Below, piece after piece: positions 1 to 8,776 of a stretch of DNA of 60,848 bases (position 1 is its first letter; every line of letters begins with the position of its first letter). Origin of the DNA: Paractinoplanes ferrugineus. Its GTDB lineage: Bacteria; Actinomycetota; Actinomycetes; Mycobacteriales; Micromonosporaceae. A program made the position numbers and the translations under genes. The DNA is taken from contig NZ_BOMM01000077.1 in assembly GCF_016862195.1 (NCBI RefSeq), positions 1 to 60,848 on the forward strand. The letters run 5' to 3'. Under the pieces are notes generated by a model that did no database searches, was not told the origin of the DNA, and saw nothing but the letters and a program-made list of their open reading frames with translations.

Positions 1-9
1 TCGAGCGAG

Positions 10-37
10 GAGGCCCGGCGCGTCTGCGCCGGGCCTC
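10..37. terminator. Rho-independent-like hairpin
   Basis: Bases 11-20 and 27-36 are perfect reverse complements (AGGCCCGGCG / CGCCGGGCCT), and the G-C pair 10/37 extends the stem to 11 bp around a 6-base loop. There is no T-run, which is common for actinobacterial terminators. It probably ends a gene lying left of the window. Confidence 0.75.
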
Positions 38-97
38 GTGCTGACTCTGCGCGAGCCCACGGCGACCGGCTTGACGCTGTTGCCGATAATCGTCGCC

Positions 98-1249
98 ATG
101 TACTACACGGACGCGCCCGGGGTGCGGCGGCATCGTCACCCCGAGGCCGGCAAGGGTCGTACCAAAGTCGCCTTCGCAGTCGTCGTCCTGCTGCTGGCGG
201 CCCTCGGCGTCGGCGGGTACGCCGGCTACGACCGCGTCCGTGGCTTCTTCTCCGCGGCCGACTACGACGGGTCGGGGGTGGGGGACGTGCGGGTGGAGAT
301 CGGCGCCGGCTCGCTCACCGCCGTGGGTGACACGCTCGTCCGGGCCGACGTCGTGAAGAGCACCAAGGCGTTCATCGGGGCGGCCGAGAAGAACCCGGCC
401 GGCACCGGCATCCAGCCCGGCACCTATGCGCTGCGTAAGCAGATGTCGGCGGACGACGCGGTGACGTTGCTGCTCGACCCGAAGGCCCGGGTCTTCGAGG
501 GCGTCACGATCCCCGAGGGCAAGACCGCCAACCAGGTCTACACCATGCTGGCCAAGGCCACCGGGGTGCCGGTCGACGACTTCAAGAAGGCCGCCCGGGA
601 CCCGACGGCCCTGGGCGTGCCCGACTCCTGGTTCGTGCGCACCGACGGGCAGAAGGTCACCCGCTCGATCGAGGGCTTCCTCTTCCCGGCCGGTTACGAC
701 TTCAAGCCCGGCAAACGGGCGGCGGACTACCTGCGGATCATGGTCGAGCACTTCATGAAGGTCGCCGGCGAACTGGATCTCACCACCGGATCGAAAGACC
801 GGGACCTCTCCGCGTACGAGGTTCTGACCGTCGCCTCGCTGGCCCAGGCCGAGGCCGGCAACACCGCCGACCTGGGCAAGGTCGCGCGCACCGCCTACAA
901 CCGCCTGCAGGTCGGATCACCCGAGATCCCGTGCAAGTGCCTCGAGTACGACGTCGGCATCAACTACTACTACCAGCTCACCGGCCGGCCCACGAAACCG
1001 TCCGGGAAGATGACCACCGAGGAGCTGCGGGACAAGAAGAACCCGTACCGCCTGCACGGTAAGGAGGGGCTGACCCCGACGCCGATCAACAACCCGGGCC
1101 GGGCGGCGCTGGAGGGCGCGCTGGATCCCCCGCCGGGGGACTGGTTCTTCTTCGTGGCCATCGACAAGCAGCGCCATTCGGCGTTCGCCAGGACCCTCGC
1201 CGAGCATCGGGTGAACGTCGACAAGGCCAAGAAGGCGGGCGTTCTCTAG
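98..1249 (+). CDS. mltG: MltG/YceG-type endolytic murein transglycosylase
   Basis: A 383-residue, single-pass membrane protein: a short basic cytoplasmic tail, one transmembrane helix at about residues 24-46, then an extracellular YceG domain. The family cleaves nascent peptidoglycan glycan strands and so sets their length. The motif ASLAQAEAGN holds Glu252, which by my alignment matches the catalytic Glu of E. coli MltG (KET). The conserved tail TPINNPGRAALEGALDP is also present. I chose ATG98 over GTG38, because the earlier start lies in the terminator. A GATAAT hexamer ends 7 nt before ATG98 with no ribosome binding site between, which suggests a leaderless transcript. The usual ruvX/aroE neighbours are absent, so this is probably a second, stand-alone copy. 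It converges with the next gene and their stop codons overlap in the palindrome CTAG. Confidence 0.85.
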   Translation: MYYTDAPGVRRHRHPEAGKGRTKVAFAVVVLLLAALGVGGYAGYDRVRGFFSAADYDGSGVGDVRVEIGAGSLTAVGDTLVRADVVKSTKAFIGAAEKNPAGTGIQPGTYALRKQMSADDAVTLLLDPKARVFEGVTIPEGKTANQVYTMLAKATGVPVDDFKKAARDPTALGVPDSWFVRTDGQKVTRSIEGFLFPAGYDFKPGKRAADYLRIMVEHFMKVAGELDLTTGSKDRDLSAYEVLTVASLAQAEAGNTADLGKVARTAYNRLQVGSPEIPCKCLEYDVGINYYYQLTGRPTKPSGKMTTEELRDKKNPYRLHGKEGLTPTPINNPGRAALEGALDPPPGDWFFFVAIDKQRHSAFARTLAEHRVNVDKAKKAGVL

Positions 1250-3522
1250 TCGGTGCGAACCGTGTTCATCTCGGCCCAGCGGTCGCCGACCTCGTCGGGC
1301 GGGAGCGGCCGGCCGAAGAGGTAACCCTGGCCGTACTGGTAGCCGAGGCTCTGGATCAGCACCCGCTGCTCGTCGGTCTCGATGCCCTCGGCCACCGAGG
1401 AGAAATCCAGCGCGGTCGCCATCTGGCTGACCGCGGTGGCGACCGCCGCCTGCCGGCCGACCGTGGTGATCGACTCGACGAACGAGCGGTCCAGCTTCAG
1501 CGTGGTCACCGGGACGGTGAGCAGCAGGCCCAGCGAGGACGCGGCGGTGCCGAAGTCGTCCAGGGCCAGCCGGATGCCGAGACCGCGCAACCGCAGCATC
1601 GCCTCGGCCGACTCCTCGTCGTCGAGCACCGCGGTCTCGGTCACCTCGATGCTCAGGCAGCTCGCGGGCAGGCCGGAGTCGCGCAGCGCGGCCGCCACCT
1701 CGTCGACGAAACCGGCCGTGCGCAGCTGCGGGCCGGCCACGTTGACGTTGACGGTCAGGTCCTCGGCGGCCGGGAAGGCGGAACGCCAGTGGGCGGCCTG
1801 CCGGCAGGCCTCGCGCAGCGCCCAGCCGCCGATCGCCACGATGTGCCCGGAACGTTCGGCCAGCGGGATGAAGTCGACCGGCGAGACCACCCCGCGGGTC
1901 GGGTGGTTCCAGCGGATCAGCGCCTCGACGCCGGTCATCCGCTGGTCGTCGAGACGCACGATGGGCTGGTAGACCAGGGTGAACTGGCCGGCCTCGACGG
2001 CCGCGCCGAGCTCGCGCACCAACTGGGCCTCGGCGCTGATCTTGGCGCCCATCTCGTCGCTGTAGATCACCCAGGTGCTCCTGCCGCGCCGCTTCGCCTC
2101 GTACATCGCGATGTCGGCGTTGCCGAGCAGCGTCGACGCCCCCTCACCGGGGCGGGAGCCGGCCACGCCGATGCTGGCCCGGGTGGTGATGATGCGGCCG
2201 TCCAGGGTCAGCGGCTCGGCCAGCCGGCGCAGGATGTCCTCGGCGACCCGGCCGGCGCCCGCACTGTCGCAGTCCGGCAGCAGCACGGTGAACTCGTCAC
2301 CGCCGAGCCGGGCCACCAGGTCGCCGTCGCGCACCGCCGCGCACAGCCGCCCGGCCACCTCCACCAGCAGCGCGTCCCCGGCGGCGTGCCCCATGGTGTC
2401 GTTCACCGTCTTGAAGTCGTCGAGGTCGATGAGCAGCACCGTCCCGGTCGTACCGGCCAGCTCCTGGTTGAAGCGGGACCGGTTGGCGAGCCCGGTGAGC
2501 CCGTCGGTGGACGCCTGCTCGCGCAGCAGCGTCTCCTGGTCGACCAGCCGCTCCACCGCGACGTCGAGCCGGCCCACCAGGCGCACGTTGTCCTGGAAGG
2601 CGATCAGCTGCCGGCCCGCCACCAGCGCGGTGATCACCACGACACCGGCGGTCGCCCCCCACAGCCGGGTGGACGCGTCCCCCGGAAGGACCAGGATGAA
2701 GACCACGAAGGTCAAGGCGCTCATCCCGTACGGCAGAAGGCTGTAGGGCCGGCGCCGGACGCTCCCCGCCGCGCCCCCGATGCGGGCCGTGACCTCCTGG
2801 ATCCGCGGGCCGATCGCGATCAGCAGGGACGGCAGCAGCAGCACCATGAAGACGTAGTAGTGATCGTGCCGCTGGAACGGGCCCGGCAGGAACGCCGCGA
2901 GGCCCTGCACCACCGGCGCCGCGACCATCGGCCACGCCGCGATCCGGGCCATCGGCGGACGCGGCACGAGCGCCACCTTGGTCGCCGAGAAACCGCCGAC
3001 GACGACAAGCGCGGCGGTGATGCTGGCCGTCACCCGGTCCAGCTGCGCGTCGACCGGGTTGACCGCGAAACACCAGGCCGTCACGCCGCCCGCGACGAGC
3101 ACGGTGGTGGCGTCGAGCCAGAACACCAGCTTCTCCCGCGCCGTCTTGAGGCCCTGCGGGAAGAGCATGCAGGCCATCACGTTGCTGAACATGCCGATGG
3201 TGAAGAACGCGGACTGCACGGTGCCGCCGCTGGTCGACGCCCGCTCCGGGGCGAGCAGCGAGGACAGCGCCTGGAAGCTGTCGCCGGCGGTGAACGAGCA
3301 ACCGGCGAACGCGATCGCCGACCAGAACCGCCGGTAGAGCGCGCCGAGCGCCCGCAGCCGCCACGCCCCGTAGGCGAGCGCCGCGTCCATCGGCACCTGC
3401 GCGACCCAGAGAACCTGGATCTGCCGTGTCCGGTCGCCCTGGAAGATCCCGAACAGCAGGAACCCGGCTACGGTCACGGCGAACAGGGCGAGCAGCACTG
3501 GATCTCGCCGGATAGCTCTCAT
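1246..3522 (-). CDS. Membrane GGDEF-EAL protein (c-di-GMP synthase/phosphodiesterase)
   Basis: A protein of 758 residues. The N-terminal ~330 residues are a series of hydrophobic helices (probable integral-membrane sensor). A GGDEF domain follows, with the intact motif LGGDEF, an RxxD product-inhibition site five residues upstream (RDGD) and a LIDLDDFK substrate motif. The C-terminal EAL domain has GVEALIRWNHP, DDFGT and AEGIET. Both catalytic halves look complete, so from sequence it could make or degrade c-di-GMP. The start ATG3522 has a GGGGAAGAGG ribosome binding site. A longer in-frame start at 3618 would run into the divergent gene. It shares its layout with the protein at 41667, so the two are probably paralogues. 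Confidence 0.88.
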   Translation of the reverse strand: MRAIRRDPVLLALFAVTVAGFLLFGIFQGDRTRQIQVLWVAQVPMDAALAYGAWRLRALGALYRRFWSAIAFAGCSFTAGDSFQALSSLLAPERASTSGGTVQSAFFTIGMFSNVMACMLFPQGLKTAREKLVFWLDATTVLVAGGVTAWCFAVNPVDAQLDRVTASITAALVVVGGFSATKVALVPRPPMARIAAWPMVAAPVVQGLAAFLPGPFQRHDHYYVFMVLLLPSLLIAIGPRIQEVTARIGGAAGSVRRRPYSLLPYGMSALTFVVFILVLPGDASTRLWGATAGVVVITALVAGRQLIAFQDNVRLVGRLDVAVERLVDQETLLREQASTDGLTGLANRSRFNQELAGTTGTVLLIDLDDFKTVNDTMGHAAGDALLVEVAGRLCAAVRDGDLVARLGGDEFTVLLPDCDSAGAGRVAEDILRRLAEPLTLDGRIITTRASIGVAGSRPGEGASTLLGNADIAMYEAKRRGRSTWVIYSDEMGAKISAEAQLVRELGAAVEAGQFTLVYQPIVRLDDQRMTGVEALIRWNHPTRGVVSPVDFIPLAERSGHIVAIGGWALREACRQAAHWRSAFPAAEDLTVNVNVAGPQLRTAGFVDEVAAALRDSGLPASCLSIEVTETAVLDDEESAEAMLRLRGLGIRLALDDFGTAASSLGLLLTVPVTTLKLDRSFVESITTVGRQAAVATAVSQMATALDFSSVAEGIETDEQRVLIQSLGYQYGQGYLFGRPLPPDEVGDRWAEMNTVRTD

Positions 3523-3594
3523 CGCCTCTTCCCCACCGTACGTCCGCTGCTGTGTCTTTCGGCTGACAGACGATGTCGATGAGGAATTCAGCGG

Positions 3595-4059
3595 TTGGAG
3601 TTCCGCCTCGTCGGGCACAGTGCTCCGGTGGGTGAACTACGTACTTCTCCGCCTCCGCCGGACGCCGAGGAACTGGAGGTCTGGCCGCTCGACTCGACCA
3701 TGCAGCTGCGCGAGCTGCGCGCCGCCCTGGTCGCGGCACTCAACCGGCACACGCCGGCTTCGCGGGCGGAACTGGACGACATACCCGACCGGATGGTGCT
3801 GGTCGCCACCGAGCTGGCGACCAACGCGATCCGGCACGGCATCCCGCCGACGGTGGTGCGCCTGTTGCGTACGCGGGACGAGTTCGTCCTCGACGTGGCC
3901 GACCACGACCTGACTGCCGTCCCCGAGCTCGCCGACACCCGCCCGCTCGACTCCGGCGGCCGCGGTCTGCACCTGGCGAACGCGTTCGCGCTGAAGGTCG
4001 GCTGGTACACCAGCGACCGCACCAAGCACATCTGGGCGGCGTTCCCACTGGCCGTATGA
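3595..4059 (+). CDS. RsbW/SpoIIAB-like ATP-binding protein (anti-sigma type)
   Basis: A protein of 154 residues with a GHKL ATPase fold: N-box ATELATNAIRHG at about residues 71-82 and G-box DSGGRGLHLANAF near residue 120. In actinobacteria this family (HATPase_c_2) comprises stand-alone serine kinases or anti-sigma factors that act by partner switching with STAS-domain antagonists. No sigma factor or STAS gene is nearby, so the partner is unknown. I chose TTG3595 because GAGGAA lies 8 nt upstream. GTG3628 is an alternative with no good ribosome binding site. It is divergent from the GGDEF-EAL gene, 72 bp apart, so the two share a control region. Confidence 0.75.
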   Translation: MEFRLVGHSAPVGELRTSPPPPDAEELEVWPLDSTMQLRELRAALVAALNRHTPASRAELDDIPDRMVLVATELATNAIRHGIPPTVVRLLRTRDEFVLDVADHDLTAVPELADTRPLDSGGRGLHLANAFALKVGWYTSDRTKHIWAAFPLAV

Positions 4060-4063
4060 CGGC

Positions 4064-4531
4064 TCAGGACTGGGCACCGACCTGCTGAGTCCGCTGGATC
4101 ACGGTCCACAGAATGCTCGGCGCGGCCGTCCCCTGCACGGTCGAGACCGTCTTGCGCTGCCCGCCGCGCCAGGTCACCGTGACCCGGTAGGCGTACCGGT
4201 CGCAGCACGCGTTGGCCGGCAGGTAGCTGCCGCGCAACCGCCGGAAGTCGTTGCTGCCGGCCAGCCGCAACGGCTCCCGGCCGCCGGCGGTGGAACGGTC
4301 GACGACGTAGGACACGCTGGTGCCCGCGAAGCCGCCGGTCCGCTCGAGCACGATCCTGGTCGCCGAGCTGCTGAACGGGTAGCTGACGGGCTTGCCGGCG
4401 GTCACCGCCGTGGCTTCCCGGGCGGACGTGGCCTCCCGGGCGGGCGAGGCGAGGGCCGGCGAGGCGAGGGCCGGCGTGACCGTGGCGACGGAACAGACCG
4501 CGGCAAACGCGGCAATCATGCGCAACTTCAT
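4064..4531 (-). CDS. Secreted emfourin-like protein
   Basis: A protein of 155 residues with a signal peptide (MKLRMIAAFAAVCSVATVTPALA). The mature part carries ERTGGFAGTSVSYVVD and, near its end, an APSILWTVI segment. Both resemble the emfourin family, small inhibitors of M4 metalloproteases. I recognise this by pattern, not by a search. Emfourins are usually cytoplasmic and paired with an M4 protease. This one is exported and no protease is in the window. The start ATG4531 follows GGGAG by 6 nt. The DNA at 4443-4472 holds two perfect 15-bp repeats, which duplicate the SPALA cleavage-site segment and offer two AxA signal peptidase sites. Confidence 0.6.
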   Translation of the reverse strand: MKLRMIAAFAAVCSVATVTPALASPALASPAREATSAREATAVTAGKPVSYPFSSSATRIVLERTGGFAGTSVSYVVDRSTAGGREPLRLAGSNDFRRLRGSYLPANACCDRYAYRVTVTWRGGQRKTVSTVQGTAAPSILWTVIQRTQQVGAQS

Positions 4532-4604
4532 GGCAAACTCCCGTGTCCGGCGTTTTCTCACAGGGAGAACGCGGGACCCGATCATCTGGTTACGCCCAGT
4601 TTCT

Positions 4605-5765
4605 CTACAGCTCGGCCGGGCGGGCCAGGTGGTAGCCCTGACCGAAGCGGACGCCCACCGCGGCCAGCCGGGCCAGTTCGGCCGCCGTCTCGATGCCCTC
4701 GGCGACCAGGCTCGCCCCGATCTGGCCGGCGAAATCGTTCAGGCAACCGGCCAGGGCACCCTTCACCGGGTCGGTGTCGACGTCGCGTACCAGGCTGATG
4801 TCCAGTTTGATCAGGTCGGGCCGCAGGCGGAGCACGTGCGCGAGGCTCGCATAGCCGGCGCCGGCGTCGTCGACGCTCAGGCGCACACCGGCGCGGCGCA
4901 GCGCCGCCAGCGCGCCGGTGAGCAGGTCGTAGTCGCTGACCTGGGTATGTTCGGTGATCTCCACGGTCAGCCGGGGGCCGGCGTGGGCGAGCAGCGTGTC
5001 CAGTACCTCGCCGTCGAGCAGCGCCTCGGCCGACAGGTTGACCGCGAGATAGGCGTCCCCCGGCAGGTCCGGCAGCCGGTCGACGGCCCGCCGGAGAGCG
5101 AGGTGCTCCAGCGGTACGCCGAGGCCGCACAGCGAAGCCGCCGCGAACGCCCGGTCCGGCCCGGTGAACGCGTCGAACCGGGCCAGCGCCTCGTAGCCGA
5201 CCGTGACCCGGTCGCCGAGCCGGACGATCGGCTGGAACACCATCCGGACGGCCTGGTGGTCGAGCACCTCCTGAACGGTGTGCCGGGCCGAGTCGACGGA
5301 GTGCCGCCGCGCGGTGAGCGGCCCGGTCATCTGATCGCCGATCAGGTCGGCGATCAGCCCGAGATAGCGGATCGCCTGCTGGTCGAGGGTCGGGTCGGGG
5401 TGCCGGCTGCCGCAGCACAGCATGCCGGCCGTGGTGCCGTCGGCCGAGCGCCACGGCACCCCGCAGTAGGAGCCGATGTCGAGGTCGCGGGTGGTGTCGA
5501 GGTCGCGGGTCACCGGGTGCCGGCGCACGTCGTTGATCACGTCCGGCAGCGTGCCGGCGAGCACCCGGGCGCAGAACGAGCCGAGTTGCCCGACCCGTTC
5601 GCCGACCGGAAGCCGCATCGGCTCGGCGGCGCCCGCCGCCGCCCAGACGGTCAGGTCGTCCGACCCGAGCGTGGACACCCAGGCCGCCTCGACCCCGAGG
5701 TGGAGGCGGACCTTGTCCAGCAGCCGCTCGACCTCATCGAGGCCGGTCATCGTCGCGGTATCCAC
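4605..5765 (-). CDS. GAF-EAL protein (probable c-di-GMP phosphodiesterase)
   Basis: A soluble protein of 386 residues. Residues ~10-145 form a GAF sensor domain. Residues ~165-386 form an EAL domain with VGYEALARFD, AVNLSAEAL, VEITEHT, DDAGAGYASL and AEGIETAAEL. The catalytic Glu and metal-binding acids are in place, while DDFGT is replaced by DDAGAG. There is no GGDEF domain, so degradation of c-di-GMP is the likely activity, gated by a small ligand bound to GAF. The start is GTG5765, with GAGGAGA 7 nt upstream. It is transcribed alone. Confidence 0.85.
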   Translation of the reverse strand: MDTATMTGLDEVERLLDKVRLHLGVEAAWVSTLGSDDLTVWAAAGAAEPMRLPVGERVGQLGSFCARVLAGTLPDVINDVRRHPVTRDLDTTRDLDIGSYCGVPWRSADGTTAGMLCCGSRHPDPTLDQQAIRYLGLIADLIGDQMTGPLTARRHSVDSARHTVQEVLDHQAVRMVFQPIVRLGDRVTVGYEALARFDAFTGPDRAFAAASLCGLGVPLEHLALRRAVDRLPDLPGDAYLAVNLSAEALLDGEVLDTLLAHAGPRLTVEITEHTQVSDYDLLTGALAALRRAGVRLSVDDAGAGYASLAHVLRLRPDLIKLDISLVRDVDTDPVKGALAGCLNDFAGQIGASLVAEGIETAAELARLAAVGVRFGQGYHLARPAEL

Positions 5766-5879
5766 GATCGCTCTCCTCGCACCCCCGGCGGTCGCCTCGC
5801 CTCACCCGGCGGCGCCACCAGGCCTGGTCATCGGCCCGGGGCCGCCGGTCCTGAGGAAAAGCCCGGCCGTTCGGCGACG

Positions 5880-8648
5880 TCAGCGGAAGGTGATGTCGGT
5901 GACGCGGGAGCCGGCTTCCAGGATCAGGTAGAGGTCGTGGACGCCGTCGGCCGCGGTGACCGGGACCGGGGACGCGCCCGGGGGGACGGTGGCGAGGGGG
6001 GTGCCGGCGTACGGGTCGTCGAGGCGGAGTTCGACCGGGGGGCCGTCGCCGCCGAGGGTGACCTCGTGGGCTCCGGTCAGGTCGATGCCGGACAGGCAGC
6101 ACCAGGCGCCGTCCTCGGCCGCCCGGACCGCTTCGCCGCGGGTCGGGTCGCCGGTGGCGGCGAGGGTGGTGCCGCTGTACTCGTCGTGGTCGACGGCCGG
6201 GATGGGGTGGTCGAGGGCGCGCCGCGGGCCGATCCGGCGGCCGCGCACCGACAGCGACGCGGTCAGGCGGATGTCGCTGGCGGAGCGGCCCACCATGATC
6301 TTGTGGCGGGCCGTCTCGACCACGAAGCGGTCGCTGGTGACGTCCCAGAAGTGCAGGTCGTCGACCGTGAGGGAGAAGGTGACGAGGGACGACTGGCCGG
6401 GCTCGAGGGTGAGCTTCTCGAAGGATCGCAACTGGCGCAGGGGCTGCTTCACCCGGGAGAGCTGCTGGTGGGTGTAGAGCTGGACGACCTCGCTGCCGGG
6501 GCGGCGGCCGGTGTTGGTGACCCAGACGGTGATCGTGACCGTGTCGCCGGCGGCCGCGGACGAGTGCGAGACGTCGAGGTTGGAGTAGTCGAACGTCGCG
6601 TACGACAAGCCGTGCCCGAACGGGTAGAGCGGGGTGCCACGGTAGTACTGGTAGGTGGCGTCGTTGGTGATGATGTCGTAGTCGAGCAGGTCCGGCAGTT
6701 CGCAGGCGCTGCGGTACCAGGTCTGGGTGAGCCGCCCGCCCGGGTCGGCCCGGCCGGTGAGCACGTCGGTCAGGGCCCGGCCGAGCTCCTGGCCACCGTG
6801 CGACGTCCACAGCACGGCGGGGAGGTGGTGGTCGGCCCACTCCACCGCGTACGGGTAGCTGGACACCAGCACCAGGGCGGTGTTGTGGTTGGCCGCGTGC
6901 ACCTCGCGCAGCAGCCGGTCCTGGGCCGGGGGCAGTTTCAGGTCGGCCCGGTCCTCGGTCTCCCGGCCGTTGACCAACGGATGGTTGCCGACCACGACGA
7001 GCACGGCGTCGGCGGTGGCGGCCAGGTCGGCGGCGTCCGCGGCCCCGTCGACCAGGGTCTCGAGGCCGAGGCGGGCGGCCCGCGGGCCGAGGTCGAGCTG
7101 GGCGGTCAGCGACCCGAGGTCGGTGTTGCCGGGGGAGGCGTGGGTGCGCAGCGCCACCGTGCCGTCCGGCCGGCGGTCCAGTTTGAACATCTCCCGCACC
7201 ACCCACTCGGACGGGCCGGGTGAGTCGGCCGCGAGGCTGCCGTCGGCGGCGCGCAGGAATTTGCCGTTCACCGTGGACCGCAGCGTGACGACGCCGTTGC
7301 CCCAGTCGAAGACGTCGAACCCGCAGACCTCGTCGACCAGGTGCACGCCGTCCGCGTCGGCCGCCAGGTAGTGGTCGCCGAGCCGCAGCGCGATCCGGTC
7401 GACGCCCTCGGTGTGCAGGATCCGCGCGTCCCCGAAGACCTCGGCGAGGCCGTCGCGCACCGTCGAGGAGTAGGGCAGTGTCCCGGAGTACCAGTCGGTG
7501 TAGTTCTTCGCGGCGTGCGGGCCGACCACCGCGACCGTCCGGTGCCGCGCCGGATCGAGGGGGAGCAGGCAGCACTCCGACTTGAGCAGGGTGATCGACT
7601 CGCGGGCGGCCAGCCGGGCCAGCTCCCGGTGCTCGGCGCAGTTGATCACGTCGGTGGTGATGTCCGCGTACGGCCGGTCGTCCACCGGGTCGAACTCGCC
7701 CAGGCGTACCCGTACCGTCAAGGCCCGCCGGACGGCCCGGTCGACGTCGCCTTCGGTGACCAGACCCCGTCGCATCGCCTCGTCGATGCGTTCGATGGTC
7801 ACGAACGAGCGGTTGTCGGCGTCGGTGAAGCTGTCGATGCCGGCCTTCAGCGCGGCCGCGTGGCTCTCCGCGTGATCGGGGAACCACGCCTGCTGGTCGG
7901 GGTCGGCCAGGTTGCTCGGCGCGTAGGCGTCGGACACCACGAAGATCTCGTCGGTGGTCCAGGTGCGCAGTTCGTCGTTGAGGTACGGGGTGACATGCGC
8001 GGGCCGCCCGTTGACCAGGTTGTACGACGCCATCACGGCCACCGCCGAGCCGCGCTCGATCGGCCGCCGGTAGCAGGGCAGCTCCCATTCGCGCAGCACC
8101 CGCGGACTGAGGTTGCTCGACGTGAGGCACCGGTCGGTCTCGCTGCCGTAGCCGAGGAAGTGCTTGAGGGTGGGCGCGGTCCGCAGCACGCGCGGGTGGT
8201 CGCCGGCCAGCCCGCGCGCGTACGCGTCGCCGGCGAGCGAGGTGAGCAGTGGGTCCTCCGCGTACCCCTCCTCGTTGCGCCCCCAGCGGGGGTCGCGCAG
8301 CGGGTTGACCACCGGCGCCCAGACGTTGAGGCCGCACCGTGTGGGGTCCTTGTGGTGCAGGCCGCGCACCTCGGTGGCGACGGCGGTGCCGACCCGGCCG
8401 ATCAGTTCCAGGTTCCAGCTCGTCGCCAGGCCGATGGCCTGCGGGAAGACGGTGGCCTCGCCGAGCCAGGCGAGCCCGTGCAGGGCTTCGGTGCCGGTGG
8501 TGAACGCGGCCAGGCCGAGCCGGTCGATGGCCGGCTGGTGCTGGTGCAGCATCGCGATCTTCTCCGGCAGGGTGAGCCGGGCGAGCAGGTCGTCGACGCG
8601 CTCGGTGAGCGGCGCTTCGGCCTGGCGGAAACGCGGGTTCTCACTCAT
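5880..8648 (-). CDS. GH3 beta-glycosidase with internal beta-trefoil insert and C-terminal CBM-like domain
   Basis: A protein of 922 residues with no clear signal peptide, so probably cytoplasmic. The N-terminal GH3 TIM barrel has NPLRDPRWGRNEEGYAEDP, and the nucleophile motif VVSDAYA places Asp240 at the catalytic site (SDW is more usual). The C-terminal alpha/beta domain is split by ~85 residues (about 423-509: NGKFLRAADGSLAADS, WVVREMFKLDRR) that read like a fascin-type beta-trefoil where many homologues carry PA14. A fibronectin-III-like domain (~700-786) and a CBM6-like tail (~825-922) follow. Family members are beta-glucosidases or beta-xylosidases, and the substrate cannot be fixed from sequence. 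It lies 128 bp downstream of the ROK gene and has its own promoter and operator candidates. Confidence 0.85.
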   Translation of the reverse strand: MSENPRFRQAEAPLTERVDDLLARLTLPEKIAMLHQHQPAIDRLGLAAFTTGTEALHGLAWLGEATVFPQAIGLATSWNLELIGRVGTAVATEVRGLHHKDPTRCGLNVWAPVVNPLRDPRWGRNEEGYAEDPLLTSLAGDAYARGLAGDHPRVLRTAPTLKHFLGYGSETDRCLTSSNLSPRVLREWELPCYRRPIERGSAVAVMASYNLVNGRPAHVTPYLNDELRTWTTDEIFVVSDAYAPSNLADPDQQAWFPDHAESHAAALKAGIDSFTDADNRSFVTIERIDEAMRRGLVTEGDVDRAVRRALTVRVRLGEFDPVDDRPYADITTDVINCAEHRELARLAARESITLLKSECCLLPLDPARHRTVAVVGPHAAKNYTDWYSGTLPYSSTVRDGLAEVFGDARILHTEGVDRIALRLGDHYLAADADGVHLVDEVCGFDVFDWGNGVVTLRSTVNGKFLRAADGSLAADSPGPSEWVVREMFKLDRRPDGTVALRTHASPGNTDLGSLTAQLDLGPRAARLGLETLVDGAADAADLAATADAVLVVVGNHPLVNGRETEDRADLKLPPAQDRLLREVHAANHNTALVLVSSYPYAVEWADHHLPAVLWTSHGGQELGRALTDVLTGRADPGGRLTQTWYRSACELPDLLDYDIITNDATYQYYRGTPLYPFGHGLSYATFDYSNLDVSHSSAAAGDTVTITVWVTNTGRRPGSEVVQLYTHQQLSRVKQPLRQLRSFEKLTLEPGQSSLVTFSLTVDDLHFWDVTSDRFVVETARHKIMVGRSASDIRLTASLSVRGRRIGPRRALDHPIPAVDHDEYSGTTLAATGDPTRGEAVRAAEDGAWCCLSGIDLTGAHEVTLGGDGPPVELRLDDPYAGTPLATVPPGASPVPVTAADGVHDLYLILEAGSRVTDITFR

Positions 8649-8667
8649 TGTCACATCCGTCGAGGCA

Positions 8668-8683
8668 GTCGAAGCGCTTCGAC
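8668..8683. promoter_or_regulatory. 16-bp palindromic operator before GH3
   Basis: GTCGAAGCGCTTCGAC is a perfect palindrome centred on GCGC, the shape of a LacI-family operator. It lies 20 nt before the GH3 start, in the predicted 5' leader. A further half-site, GTCGAAG, occurs at 8698-8704. Confidence 0.6.
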
Positions 8684-8727
8684 ACGAGTCCCTTGTGTGT
8701 CGAAGGTGTTTCCGGGATTTGACGTGA

Positions 8728-8756
8728 TGTCTACCGCAGCTGATCAGGTCAGTCAA
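8728..8756 (-). promoter_or_regulatory. Putative promoter of the GH3 gene
   Basis: On the minus strand, TTGACT (8756-8751) and TAGACA (8733-8728) are spaced by 17 bp, close to the vegetative sigma consensus. Transcription would start near 8721, upstream of the palindrome at 8668-8683. Confidence 0.45.
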
Positions 8757-8776
8757 GCGATGATGATCTATCGCGG

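Noticed and set aside
3523..3618. Extension of the GGDEF-EAL gene to 3618
   Set aside because: Would overlap the divergent ATPase start, and ATG3522 has a strong ribosome binding site.
4392..7223. Open frame of 943 codons on the plus strand over the GAF-EAL and GH3 genes
   Set aside because: Shadow of two clear minus-strand genes; composition Val/Gln/Gly/Asp-rich without a fold.
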